From: Brevipalpus yothersi
Lineage: Eukaryota > Arthropoda > Arachnida > Trombidiformes > Tenuipalpidae
NCBI GenBank assembly: GCA_003956705.1
Contig: QZCP01000168.1
Location: 80,845 to 144,844, forward strand
Length of the DNA: 64,000 nt
Direction: 5' to 3'
Shown here: one piece after another, positions 36,159 through 49,654 of the stretch
Layout: the number at the start of each line of letters is the position of its first letter
Position numbering within the stretch: the stretch's first letter is position 1
Translations under genes and position numbers: made by a program
Notes under the pieces: generated by a model
What the model was told of the DNA's origin: nothing
What the model saw: only the letters and a program-made list of their open reading frames with translations
The model's database searches: none

Positions 36159-36443
36159 GACCATACAAATTTTTCTTGTCCTAAAACCAGAATCAACTGA
36201 ATACTTGATTCTGGTGAAAGATAAGATGATAAGTTGCCCTTTTTAATATGATCTCAATCTTTTTTTTGATGGATCCGGTTTGGCCAGAGAGAGGTTCAAA
36301 ATTTTCTCTCTCTCTCTCTCTCTTGATGGGCTCAAAAAGTAGAAAATTTATTCACTCATCAGAAAGTGAGAGTGAACCAGAGAATAATTTTTTCAGTCAA
36401 TTTTGTCCCAAGTTGATCAACCTTTTCCCACTTAATTTCGAAA

Positions 36444-38891
36444 ATGTTCGCATGGTTATTGTTCGCTTCGATTTTCTCGGTGTGTTCAAATCAAGATTTG
36501 GACAGTAAACCATCATGCTTGTGTACCAACAAATACGATATTATGAGGCTGTCCTGCAGAGATTCTCTCGATGACATTTCATCACTTAATGACACATTCA
36601 CCGGTAAGTTAATTGAACCACAAAAAATGAGCAATTACTTGAAAATTTCACTCCATGAGCTCTCAATAACAGAGTGATTAGAGAACGATGATAAAACATC
36701 GTACATTATTCAAATTGTTGAATTTATCACGTCTTTATTTATTTCACAAAATATGCTTAATGATAATTGCCAACTTATCACTTTCAGTATTCCAATAATT
36801 ATCATAATTAATTATGATCACAATAATTCCCGACAGCTAACCAATATCTTTCATCTTCTCCACCACAAAGGTTCCGATTTATTGGAAAATTTTTGTGGTG
36901 ATCTTCTTACACCATCATACAATTCAGCCCGAAGACTTGAGATATCATTTGGAAGCGGTTCAGTGCACCTCTCTGATCAGATATTCCAAAACGTACCAAA
37001 CTTGTCTTCGGCCAAGATCGCTTTCACTGATATGAGAAATGTATCCTGCGGCCTGTTAGCCAACCTCCGGTCACTGGAAGTACTAGAACTATGGTATAAT
37101 CGAATTGAAAATATATGCCCAGATGCATTCCATGATCTGGACAGTGTTATATCGATTACACTATCGGGCAATATGTTGAGAGAGATACCTGATCTGGCTT
37201 TCCAGGGTCTACGAACTTTGAGCATTCTGGATCTTGACTCCAATCATATAAGTACACTGAGTCCACAAAGTTTTGAGGGTCTCAATGGACTGAGTTTCCT
37301 TAATTTGGGCAAAAATATGCTCTCCTATGTGCCTTGTGGTGCTTTTGGGTCGGTAAAAAATTTACGAGAACTCAAATTGAGCTCAAATCAGATTACCGAT
37401 ATGTGTGGTGATGCTTTCGAAGGTCTCTCATCAATCGAAACACTTGATATATCGGACAATCTTCTCACCGAAATTCCTAGTCAACAGGTAACATCACTGA
37501 ACACCCTCAAATTTCTCAACATGGCATACAATCGATTTGAAAATATATCCGCTCGATCATTTGAAAATCTGATGAATCTTCGAGAACTCAATTTGGCCAA
37601 AAACACTATTCGTGTTATCGATGAGGACGCATTTCAGGATGTAATTCGATTGGAAAAATTGGACATGAGTGATAATGAAATTCAAGCGGTTGCTGCCAGT
37701 AATTTCAAGCGTCTCATCAATCTAAGAACCTTGATACTTCGTTCCAACAAGATACAGTACATTGAACCGGGCTCATTTGTGAAGCTATCCAAACTTGAAG
37801 AGCTTGATTTGAGTAATAATTCATTGAAAGAATTAACTCCTGATTTACTATCAGGAATGTATCTACTTCGATCTCTTACACTCGATCTGAATGTAATCCG
37901 AAAAGTGCAACCCGATTCATTTGTTGATCTCAATTCATTAGCCCATCTCAGTTTGGCCCATAATTCTATGGTTGCTATACCTAAAGGAATGTTTCATGGT
38001 CTCAATGAGCTACATGATTTGCAATTAAACAATAATAAGATCAAAATGATTGAAGGTGGTGCATTTGAAGAGCTGACCAATCTACGATCTCTTGGTGTAT
38101 GGAATAATGAACTTTTGGATTTAGATGAAACATCTTTTGAGGGACTGAAGAATCTTGAATTCCTCAGTTTACGAGCAAATCAGCTTCACTCATTGAAAAG
38201 TGGTTCCTTACGGCCATTGACAAATCTCAAGAAACTTGATGTCAGTGCGAATATGATCAATGTGCTGATGGATCGATCATTTTTGGGCAATCCAAGTCTA
38301 ACTGAGCTTGATATCTCACAAAACTATCTTCATCGACTGAACAAATATTCATTTGCCGGACTTAATTACTTGGAAACACTCAATCTGTATCGAAATAAGC
38401 TCAATTTGATCACGAAAGATCTTTTCACCGAATTGCCTCAATTAAAAAATTTATATCTACATAATAATGACATCAAACACGTACAAGACAGTAGTTTTGC
38501 TCGATTATCCAATCTAGAGCAATTAAATCTCCAGGTAAATTCATTATCATATCTAACTGGGGGAACATTTTACGTTCAAACGTACTCCAAGACTAGCCCA
38601 TTGACGGTGAACCTTAAATTGAATCATATTCGATCGGAAAATATTGCTCCAGAAGGATTCAATCGGCCAAATGCTCGTAAGCTTGTACTTGAACTGCAGA
38701 AAAATTTTCTCACCTATGTACCAGAGAAACCATTCAAGGAATTTCTTCTCAACAATAATACTCTCAAGATAAATGATTTCACGTTTTCCTATCAAAATCC
38801 AATCAACTGTCGAAGTCCTTTGAATTCATGGTGGATGACTCTGAGGCACCAAAGTCCGGAAGCTTATGAATTTTTTGGATGTAAAAGCTAA
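36444..38891 (+). CDS. Secreted leucine-rich-repeat protein
   Basis: Two exons, 36444-36603 and 36871-38891, join in phase 1 and give 726 residues. A signal peptide (MFAWLLFASIFSVCS) is followed by a short Cys-rich N-cap (CLCTNKYDIMRLSC) and about twenty typical 24-residue LRRs of the LxxLxLxxNxL type, ending in a reduced C-cap with NPINCRSPLNSWW. No transmembrane segment or clear GPI signal follows the last repeat, so the protein is probably secreted. Extracellular LRR proteins of this form act in adhesion, receptor complexes or immunity; the partner cannot be deduced. The second exon has an open frame upstream to 36753, but the AG at 36869-36870 is the acceptor that keeps phase and joins the N-cap to the repeats. 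It converges with the ABCA array, only 100 bases away. It resembles the LRR class often annotated as chaoptin- or connectin-like; I cannot assign an orthologue. Confidence 0.88.
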
Positions 38892-38952
38892 TGGAATCAA
38901 TTTTTTTAAAGCCCTCAACACAATCAGACAATTTTGCGTGGAAATTTTTCCA

Positions 38953-38958
38953 AATAAA
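38953..38958 (+). promoter_or_regulatory. Polyadenylation signal of the LRR gene
   Basis: AATAAA 61 bases after the LRR stop codon and just before the stop codon of the converging ABCA gene at 38992. Confidence 0.6.
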
Positions 38959-38991
38959 CAAATCAGTTCCACATAAAATAGGAAACAAATT

Positions 38992-41900
38992 TTATTCTTC
39001 CTCTTCATTAGAAAAATGAAGAAAAACTTGCTCTATCGATGTATCATCAATAGAGAAAGTTTCAATTGAGCATTTATCTTCCAATTTTTTCACCGAACGA
39101 TACATTTGGCCCCAACGCAATTTAGGATTAGCAAGTACATATGTAACGGTTCTTTCATGCTGATCCTTAAGTCTTGCCTCCTTGAAAGCCTCTTTAATGG
39201 ATTCTTTTAATACCGATACATCATTTTCTTCTTTCAATTGGATTGTCAAAGTATAACCTTTACCATATTTTTTCTTCAAATGAGAAGGAGATCCTGAACA
39301 TATATAAAGTAGAAGGAAAATTAGATCAGTTCGATGAAAAAATAATTGTATCAATCAAGTACACACTAACCTAAACAAGCTATTTGTCCTTTGGCCATAA
39401 TTGCTATTCGATTGCACAGAGTTTCACATTCCCTCATCGAATGGCTTGTCAATAATATTGATATTTTGGTAGCATCTCGAAGACTTATCAAAGTAGCCCA
39501 AATTTTCCTTCGAGATGCTGGATCGACACCACTTGTGGGCTCATCCAACATTATTACCGCAGGACCACCGACCACGGCAATGGCAAGACTTAATTTACGC
39601 TTATTTCCACTACTAAGATTACAATTTAGCGATCGACAACACTTTTCCATATCAGTCATGGTTATAATGAAATCCACATTTTTGGACACATTGACCTCTG
39701 CGATTCCTGGAGATAATCTTTCGATATATATATTTTTCGCTATTTCGGAATAGTTCGAATTGCTTTTGGTAATTTCAAATACCAATCAGTGGTCACTTAC
39801 CTCTCAATCTGGCAAACAATGTTAACGTTTCAATCGGTGTCAACAGATCAAGTAATGCCAATTCTTGCGGACAATAGCTAACATCTGTACGATATCGGGC
39901 AATATCATAGTAAACATGGAGAATATCAACATATGCTTGTCCACTTGACATAGATTTTTCACCAGTTAACATTGAGAATACTGTCGTTTTACCAGCACCA
40001 TTAACACCAAGAAGTCCGAAGCATTCCTTCTTGTGGACAGTGAATGAAACATCATAAACAGCCCGGAAACGTTTCAATTTGCATGTAAAATAATCTTTGG
40101 TTATTTTATGAGCAACCATACCTTCATATTCGTATTCACCTGTTTCAATAGCCATGTCTACTGTTTTCTCTTCATTACGAACATCTTTATCACCTATTTT
40201 TTTCGGTTTTTTCACTGCTGGAGCCAAAATGCTTGCCATGTAGTCAAAAAATTTACTAAATTTGTGCTCATATACTGATATAACAATAACAATAACGAAA
40301 AAAAATGATCCAAAAAGTAACATATAATATATCTCAGGTAAAACTAATATAAAATAGCTTGGTTTTTCGCCATCAAGGCAATACTTTTTAATATTTTCCA
40401 TAGAAAATGCAAATTGGTTGTCATCTTTTCGGAAATTCTCTTTCATCGTACCACATGCATATGAGATGATAGCTGCCTGAAGAATTTTCTCCATACCCAT
40501 ACCCATTCCAACTGATGGAAATGCTTTCAAAAAATCGGGAATAAATTTCTCATATTTTTTGAATGACTCAAAATTGGTTAAAAAAGTAAACAATGAACAA
40601 GTAACAAATCCAAAAAGAAAAAAATCTGTGGACAAATAAATGTATGCTTTTCGAGAGTTATCCTTAATATGACTGAAAAAATATGTAAACGATATTCCAG
40701 CAAATCCACAAACCGTGAACAATGCTAAAAAAGTCACTATTAAATCAAAATTGTGGAACAAAAAATGAATTAGAACTTTGACCTCACTCAATTGATGATC
40801 ATCATTGAACTTACAAAGAATTTCCATCGATGCTAAATATCTGAAACCTCGAAGAATTATTAGAACAATGAGTAATCCAGCTACTGAACAAAAGTTGCTC
40901 ATATCAAAAATAAGATTGGAAATCCAATATGAAAAATTGCCAAGTCCAGCCATTTTTTGGATAAGTCTGGCCTAGATGAGAAAAATATCATTGAAACTTC
41001 TCAGTAAATTTAATCCTCTAACATTTTAAATTCGAATTTTAAATATGTACATATATTCACCTTGGTGGAAGATTCCATTGCTGGGAAAAAATAAAAGGCG
41101 GGAAAAAGTAGGCTCAAAAGTATTAGTAATAAAAGATTGAACAGTGAACGATGTATGAAGGTTTGTAATGTGAAGCTTGTGAAAGTGGGTGGTTCAGGTA
41201 AATCATGATCCACTACATGATACAATTTATCTTCATCGGTGGCAAGGCATCTTAAGACATTTAAATAGTTGCTAATTGCAATTGGCAGTGAATAGAAATA
41301 GTATTGACTAACATAAATGGTAATATTTTGGGGTAATCCAACATCTTGTAGAGCGAATAAAAATTGTGCATCAAATGCAACTCGAGATATTCCCGTTTGA
41401 TTAATATATTCTGCAATACGTAAGGATGTTTCAATTACTTCCAGCTTGTATTGATAATTAATTCTGAGAAAACATGGTTTCAGTGTACTATTATCTTCAC
41501 CGCTGAACAATACTTTGAGATCAGGAAAATTTGAATAATACAGATCGGGTGAAATTTCACGAGATGGAAAACTAACTATATTTGCGTAATATGTTGTGTC
41601 AATTCTGACCACTGAGACACCAATCAGCACAATGATCAGAGGAAAAACATATTTAATCAGAATACTTTGATAATCACGAGAAGCATAATGATATCTTTTG
41701 GTCATCAGGCCTCTCATACCTTGTGAAAAATGTTTCAAATTTTTATGTCGAATACTGTAGTTGAGAACCTCAATCAAATCAGCCATTGTTTTATCTTTCA
41801 CCAGAGAAAAAGTCAATCGATCCTCTGTCACTATTCCTTCATCAACTGTAACCCTCATGAAAATATCTTCAATAGTGGCAGTGTCAATGGTGTAGGAAGA

Positions 41901-44186
41901 TATTCCGAGCTTTTCTTTCGCCTTGTCCAATTCATCACACAAATCAGCCAAAGTGGAAAGATTATCAGATTTTTTGGGATCACTTTCCTCGGCATTCAGA
42001 GAATAGCAAGCCTCATCATCTGTTTCACAAATTGAAACAGCTTTTGGATAATATTTTTTAACCAATTTGAACGTGGCATCAGCTTTAAATTCATCTTTCT
42101 CGATTGTCAATGAATACCCGGCAGCTAATTTTGTTTTCAAAAACATTGGACTTCCAATACATCGGATATGTCCAGAAGACATGATCACAATTTGATCGGC
42201 CAATGCATCAGCTTCTTCCATCGATTGGGTTGATATGAAAATCGTTTTATTACATCGAAGTGATTTCAAATGATTCCACACTGTTCGACGCATTTCCGGA
42301 TCCAGACCGGAAGTCGGTTCATCCAGTATAATGGTATCACAATCAGTTGCCAATGCCATGCCCAACTGTAATCGGCGACGCATTCCACCGGACAGCTTGG
42401 ATGCAAACGCTGATGATTTCTCTTCCAAATTGAGAAGTTCCATGATTGATGATACAATTTCAATATCAACACCACGAAGATTGGCACATAGTGATATATT
42501 CTCTTTGACTGTCAAATCTTCATATAAACAATCTTCCTGCGGACACAGAGCGATAGTTTGTCGAGCTGCAATACTGTCACGTTCCACATCATAACCGTTC
42601 ACATAAATGTGTCCATAAGATGTTCCAGTGAACCCCGAGATCATACTTAATAGCGTCGTTTTACCGGCACCATTGTGACCCAATAGTACTGTGATCTGAT
42701 TGCGTAAAACTTTGAGTGATAAATTTTCGACAGCCAATTTTTTGGTTCCAAACAATGAGTACGTTTTGTATAAATCACAACAAACGATAATGGGTTCACC
42801 GGGAATATCTTCCACCAGAATTGAGTCATATTTGACGTTAATTCCCTTCATATCTTTTATACGACCACTTTTTTTGTATTTAAGAAAAAAATTCCACGGT
42901 TTAGTGTAACCTTTCTGCCATGGACACACAGCATCTACATAGAATAGTATGATGGCAAAAAAATCCCAAAAAGGAATCAGAAGAATAGCAATCATACGTG
43001 GTTTGAGAGAATTTGGTTCGGAGGAAACATTCTTCCACCACGTGAAAAATAGTACTGGTGGAAAAAAGAATGCTCTCAATACTTCGGAACCAGTGCTGAA
43101 CGGATATTTGGGACTGAAATAGACAATCAAGGCTTCAGCACAGATCATTCCAAAATTTGCGATCTCGGCTATCAGAGGTACGTAAAAAAATGTTGCTATT
43201 GTGAAAAAAATTAATAGTTGAGAGAAAAAAAGAGAGAATAACATCAAAAAGAAGCCAAAAAAGGGAGTTCGTTCAAGTGGCTTCTGATTCAATCCAATAA
43301 AAATCACAATTGACATCAAAATTGATTGAACAATTAGTAGTGGCAAATAAGTAACGAATTGAGATACCCAATAAGTACAATCTGAAACACCCATAATTCT
43401 GAGCAGTTCTCGGGAACCGTTACGTTTCTCGGTTGCCGCTCTTTCCGCTGCTGAACCGAAAGCGATAAGATTGCCAAAAATTATGGCCACAACAACAATT
43501 TTCATCTCCATATTTGATGTCAACAGCCATCTTGAAAGTCTTGTCTTCACATCTTCGGTGAGAACATTGTATGAGGGCTCATATTTAAGCCATTTTGTCA
43601 CTCGAGCAGATCGAGGAACCACCTCAGCCGATGTGATGGCCCAGTGAAGCCCAATAAATCCAGACCACAAATATTCTAGTCCCTGAATAAATGGATTGGT
43701 ATGTCTCTCGAGAGATTTTTCGAAAATTCCAAAAAACGATGCTATCAGAGTGTTTTTACTTCTTATGGTGAACCTGAGATTTGGCTCCAGAGAATTGAAT
43801 ATTACTCCTTGATCAAATGAATCATTTCCTTCCATCTTTCTCAATACTTCCGGTTCATCTGCACATGATACAACTTCGCTGTGTTTAGCGTTTGTCTCGA
43901 TAAATTTGATTATTTTATCCACACTTGATGAACTTGGACTATAATAAAAATTAGGAACTCCCGCCTTCAATTTGATTGTACCTTTGGTTGTTGGCTCTTT
44001 GAAAGAAGTGTTAAACGATTCCACATAAGGCATAGCTACTTCCACCTGATTGGCCACTTTTATGGCACCAATTAGAATTAGATAAGGAAGCAATAATTCG
44101 AAAAGTAGTGAACAACGGTTTCTTCTAATAATGTTCATATTTTTGATGATTAGAGCTTTCACTTGAAAGAAAAATGAACGAGCCAT
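38992..44186 (-). CDS. ABCA-type full transporter, copy A
   Basis: Minus-strand exons 44186-41061, 40971-40815, 40736-39801, 39706-39371 and 39293-38992 give 1618 residues. Order: TM helix near residue 20, extracellular loop, TM block 1, NBD1, linker, TM helix and large loop, TM block 2, NBD2, C-terminal ABCA tail. NBD1 has Walker A GHNGAGKTT (about residue 502), LSGGMRRR and IILDEPTSGLD. NBD2 has GVNGAGKTT, NLSSGNKRK and IMLDEPTSGVD. ABCA proteins move or flip lipids across membranes; substrate unknown. Oddities: the NBD1 H-loop His is Gln (codon 42225-42227) and the NBD2 signature is LSSGN instead of LSGGN. Intron 40737-40814 is 78 bases without a stop, so it reads through as coding; I treat it as an intron because it restores the 157-bp exon found in the other three copies. 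A GTG at 44201 is in frame, but the first ATG is at 44186. This is the most divergent copy together with D. Confidence 0.93.
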
Positions 44187-44594
44187 TAGACGAGAGGACA
44201 CATTTGAACAACCGTAAGGAGTCTCTGGTAAACAGACTGGAAATGATTCTTTTTTTCACCTAAGCTCACAACAATAATGATTAAAAATGTAAACATTGTT
44301 GGAATATATTTCCACTGATGGTGGCACTGAAGATGCTTCATGAAGAAATATCCTTCAAATACAATCATCATGGTGTGAGGAGAAAATATGCCAATGAATA
44401 CGAAATTCTGATCATTCTGAAATCGGTGAGAGTTTCTCTTTATTCGAATTTATCACAGAATATTTTGAGCGATTCATCTATCAGAGTAAATTTTGAGAGA
44501 ATATCTAACTATTGAACAGAGAAATTCAGAGATCATGATTGAAGCAGGTGGTAACAAAAAAGAGAATAACTAACGTTTGACTGATCATCCTTCA
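44187..44594. other. Spacer between ABCA copies A and B
   Basis: About 400 bases separate the start of copy A from the stop of copy B, enough for one short promoter and one 3'UTR. No other feature recognised. Confidence 0.5.
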
Positions 44595-47500
44595 CTACAA
44601 ATCCGAGTTTGTTTGCGCAAAACTTAAAAAGATCTGTTCGATGGATGTGTCGTTGATATAAAAACTTTCAATTGGGAATCGATCTTTCACAAACTTCATC
44701 CTACGAAACATATCGGCCCAACGCAAAGTAGGATCAGTCAAGTGATACTGTATCGTTGTTCCATGATGATCTTGGAGCTTGGCACAAGCGAAAAGAGTGA
44801 GGATCGATTCGTGGACAGAGGAAAAGGCAGTGTCATCTTTGGTCTTTATGATCAAGGTGTACCCTTGGCCATACTTATTCTTTAGATGGGTTGAAGATCC
44901 TGAAATCAACAACAAACAAGTTAACTAAATTAGATCACAAAGCAATCCAAATGACTAACCTAAGCATTGTATTTGTCCATTAGCCATTATTGCAATTCGA
45001 TTACAAAGAGCTTCGCATTCATCCATCGAATGGCTAGTCAACACAATCGATGACCTGCCAGATTCTCTGAGACCTATCAGAGTAGCCCAAATCTTTCTCC
45101 GAGATGCTGGATCCACACCAGTAGTAGGCTCATCAAGGAATATCACAGATGGACCACCGATTGCAGCTATGGCTAGACCCAGTTTTCGCTTGTTGCCCCC
45201 ACTGAGATTGCCATTCAAAGTTTTACGGAACTTGGTCAAATCAGTAGAATCGATGATGAAACCAACATTTTTGGGGATATCTTCTTCAGGAATGCCTATG
45301 GAAACATTTTTTAGAGTTTCTGCTGAATTTTTGTAAAGATTTCACTCACCTCTGAGTCTTGCAAACAATGTTAATGTCTCCTCTGGTGTGAGAAGGTCTA
45401 GCAGAGCATCGACTTGAGGACAATAGCTTATATTTTCTCGATATTTGACAAGATCCTTAGACACATGTAGCCTACCAACATATGCATCTCCATACGTCAT
45501 GGGAATATCACCAGTCAACATTGAAAATGTAGTTGTTTTTCCTGCACCATTGACACCAAGTAGCCCAAAGCATTCTTTCGTATGGACACAAAACGATGTA
45601 TTGTGGACAGCTCGAAAGCGAGTCAATTTCCAACTGAAATAGTCTTTAGTTGCTTGATGGAGTGTTAAAATTTCGTATGGTAGCTTGTTGTTGAAAACAA
45701 TATTGTCAACATATTCTCGCTCTTTAATGACATCCTGATCTGAAACTCTTTTGGGTGGACAGATAGGTCGAGCGATTTTTCTCAATACTGATGAAATATA
45801 GTTGGAGATCTTGTTCGAAAATGATGATAATAAGAGGGTGAGAGTGAAAAATATGATACCAAAACTAATAAGAGAGATCAGCTCCGATGAAATGATATTT
45901 AAATATTTTGGCTCTGAATTGTTCAGACAGTATTCCTGAACATAACTAAGATCAAAAGTATCCTCACTACTGCTGTTCACTGCTCGCTGAAAGATTTCTC
46001 TCATGGAAGGGCAAACATGGACAATCTGGGATATTTCGAGTATTTTGGCGAGACCACTGGTAACTCCGATTGGAGGAATCGCTTTCATGAGAGGATGGAA
46101 TTTTTTGAGAGTTGGAAAAAATTCTCTGACAGATGGAATATCTAGGCATAGGGTTAAATAAATAGCGGCAATCGAACCGGTTATCGAATAAAATGTTGCC
46201 AGAATATTGAATCCAGAAGAATGATCAATCTTAGTGAAGCTAAGTAAATATGCCAAAGATATTCCACTGAATCCTGCGATGATCATAATCGTTAAAAATG
46301 CCCCTAAAGAGTATTTATAAATTTGATTAATAGAAATTATGAAAGAATTTTTTGAACTCACCTATTATGTTGATTTTTAAGAGCAAGCTTGGCATTCCTG
46401 TTATCAGTAGAATTATTGCCATCAAAGATATCAAAGTGTGATAAATAAGATCAAACGTTAAGTTTGGAAGCCAATAGAGACAGTTACCAAGACCAGCCAT
46501 ACTCTGAATTAATCGTGCCTGTGGTTGACGAAGGCGTAAAAATTAGAGACCAGTACTCAAGTTTCATTTGAGGAATACCAACCTTTGTTGAAATTTCTTT
46601 TGAAGGAAAGATATAATAGGCACTGAAGGTGAATGCTAGAGCAACCGGAAATGAGAAGAGTAAAACTACTCTCTTGATCAATGAAATGCCATAGAAAAAT
46701 TCGAAAAATGGCGATTGTGGAAATGGATGCTCTGCTGTGTTGAGGACATCTTTATTTTCGAGGCACCTCAGGATGTTCAAATAATTGACGAAAGCGATCG
46801 GATAAGAATATGAATACGATTCACTTATGAAGAGAGTCACCTTTTTGGGTTCTCCTTGATCTTGTATGCCGAAAAGGTATTGTGCATCAAAGTCTTCCGG
46901 CTCAAGCCCAGATGATTCAATGAAGTCCGATATAGACAGGTCTGTTTGAACGATTTGCAATTTGATGTCCTCATTCACCTTTTGGAAACATTTTTGTAGG
47001 GGACTTTTGTTGGTTACACTAAAAACGATCTTGAGCTTAGGAAAGTCATGAGCATAAAGATCGGGAGAAATTTGACGATTAGGATGATGAATGATGTGAC
47101 TTAGTTTAGGATCATCGATCAAGATGAGCCAAGCTAGCAAGAAGAAAATTACACAAGGAATAAGCATTGAATAGAGGATGTATTGAAGATCTCGTCTTGT
47201 ATAGTGGAATCGCTTGCACAATAGTCCTCGAAAACCTTGCATAGTCGACCTTACTGTTGATCCTTTCTGATAGTCGAGAGCACCGCTCAGTTCGGCTAAC
47301 GTATTCTCTCTAACCTGAGAGAATGTAACTCGATCTTGGGATACAATTCCATCATCAACAGCAATTTTCATGAAAACATCCTCCAATGTCGCTGTTGTTA
47401 TTGTGTATGATGATATGCCGATCTCCTCCTTCTTCTCATCAAGTAGATCACAGAAATTAGCCAATTTATCAAGGAAGTCTGTATCTTGTTCTTCTCTATC

Positions 47501-49654
47501 GTCGATGTTAAGATTATAACAGATTTCTTCCGATGTTTCGCTTGTTTGTAGGGCTCTAGGATATAGTCCAACAATATGTTGCTGAAGAGCATCTCGATTG
47601 AAACCCCGCTTCACCATCTTCACCAAATATCCTGCACCGAGCTTTGTTTTCAGGTACATAGGACTACCGACACATTTAATACGACCACCTGACATTATCA
47701 CAATCTGATCGGCGAGAGCATCAGCCTCTTCCATGAAGTGGGTAGAGATGAGAATTGTCTTTTTATGTCGGAGAGATAGCAAGTAGTCCCACACAGTTCG
47801 ACGTGTCTCTGGATCTAGACCTGAGGTTGGTTCATCGAGGATGATGGTATCGGCATCTGTTACCAAAGCCATTGCTAACTGCAATCGACGATGCATTCCG
47901 CCAGATAGCTTGGATGCCAATACAGATGACTTGTCACCGAGTCTGAGAAGATCGAGTGCAGAAGCAATGATCGTAGAATCATTACCTCGAAGATTGGCAC
48001 ACAGTTGAAGATTTTCACCGGTCGTTAGATTCTCATACAGACATTCATGTTGTGGACACAGTGCGAGGCTTCGACGTGCGGCAAGTGTGTTCGATTGGAC
48101 ATCAAAACCATTCACATGAATTCTTCCCGATGTTGTTGATGTAAACCCTGTGATCATACTCATGAGAGTAGTTTTTCCTGCTCCATTGTGGCCGAGAAGA
48201 ACTGTGATCTGATTCTGGAGTATCTCGAGAGATAGGTCTTCAACAGCTAATTTTTTTGATCCGAAAGAAGAAAACACTTTGTAGACATCAGAGCATATTA
48301 TGCTTGCTTCACCAGATCGTCTTTCTCTGAACTTATTCGAATTCGAATCATCAAATGAATATCCCTGTTCTACTATCCTCATAATACTTGGCCCTCTTCT
48401 CCGGCGAAACAAATAATTCCATGATTTTGGAGTTCCTGGTTGCCATGGACAAATAGCATCAAGATAATTCAATAAGAATCCAAATACCAGCCAACATGGA
48501 ATGAAAAGGAAATATGTCAAAAATGATGATCCTGATTGTGAGGATCCATGCCTCTCGACTAGCCAGGTGTAGAAAACGGATGAAGGGAAAAATAATATTC
48601 GATGAACACCAGGAATTCCTTGAGCTTCGGACTGTAGAACTATACTGAGCCCTGACATCAGTAGAACATTAACGACAATTTGAACCAAAATTGGTCTGGT
48701 TATGATTGTTGTCACAGAAAATGATATGAGCAGATTTGAGAGAAAGAGTATCAATACCATGACTAGAAAGCCAATGAAAGGTATACCATCCAATGATGGG
48801 ACTCTATCGAAAGCCATCCATGAAATCACAATGGCTTGTATCAAAAAGATTGGAAAATAATTCATAAATTGAGTCAACCAGTAGGTATAATCAGCTACTC
48901 CCATCATTCTCAATAGCTCCTTGGATCCTTTATATTTTTCGGTTGCTACTCTTTTGGCTGCCAGCACAACAATTATCAAATTTCCAAACATAATTCCACC
49001 GACAACCGCTTTCAAACCAATATTCAAACTTTTCTTCGGCTTGAATGCAGCATCCTCATGATAAAAAGAATCAAGTTTAGGAGCATTTTCTGTGTAACTT
49101 CTCGATTCAGCTCCAGTTAGCTGCGATATTGTTATGTGCCATTGTATGCTTATGAATGAGGACCACCAGAGTATATTCCAATCTCTTACAGTATTCTTTA
49201 GCGATTTCGGAGGACCTAATGGATTAGGCTCCTGTCTGATAGTGAAGTTTGATCCTGGATTCAATCTGTCAAAGATTATCCCTTGAGCATACAGTTCATT
49301 AGGTTGAAGCTTACTCTTCATTTCCTCTTCAGTTGAACAGTACGAGATTGTATCATAGCTTGCGTCTGTTAAAGCATCGACAATTCGCTGTATTTGAGTC
49401 GAATTAGGTGTGTAGTATGTAGTACCGATGATGGGAGTCTGAATTATCATTGGAAATGGTGAAAATGAGATCGGCGATACGAATTCATTGGGAAGAGTGA
49501 AAGGCTCTGATTCGAGGCCAACAGTGAAAATTAGCCATGCAATCAACATGGGCAAAAAAAGTTCCACGAGTGTCACAAACCAACACCTCCATCTGATTGT
49601 TAGATCTTTGCGAACTAAGGCACACAATTGCTGGATAAATGTTTTGCTAATCAT
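44595..49654 (-). CDS. ABCA-type full transporter, copy B
   Basis: Minus-strand exons 49654-46583, 46518-46362, 46303-45350, 45295-44960 and 44899-44595 give 1607 residues, phases 0, 1, 1 and 1. NBD1 Walker A GHNGAGKTTLM lies near residue 488, with signature LSGGMHRRLQLA, IILDEPTSGLD and an intact H-loop (STHFMEEAD). NBD2 has GVNGAGKTTTF, LSGGNKRKLGLA, IFLDEPTTGVD and TSHSMDECEA. Two TM blocks precede the NBDs as in all ABCA proteins, so it should be a complete lipid transporter. The frame is open up to an ATG at 49738; I chose 49654 because it aligns with the starts of the other copies (MISKTF against MAPAIF). Over NBD1 (about 47160-48320) and exons 4-5 it is nearly identical to copy C, but the membrane parts differ strongly. 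Arg to His in the NBD1 signature region (GGMH) is unique to this copy. Confidence 0.94.

Larger units (their letters stand above)
35158..36443. other. Spacer between lipocalin 3 and the LRR gene
   Basis: Carries the duplicated lipocalin upstream flank, then a block homologous to 33776-34105 that is interrupted by a long CT tract and an assembly gap, then the promoter region of the LRR gene. Homology to the lipocalin spacer continues to about 36230, just before the LRR gene. Confidence 0.6.
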
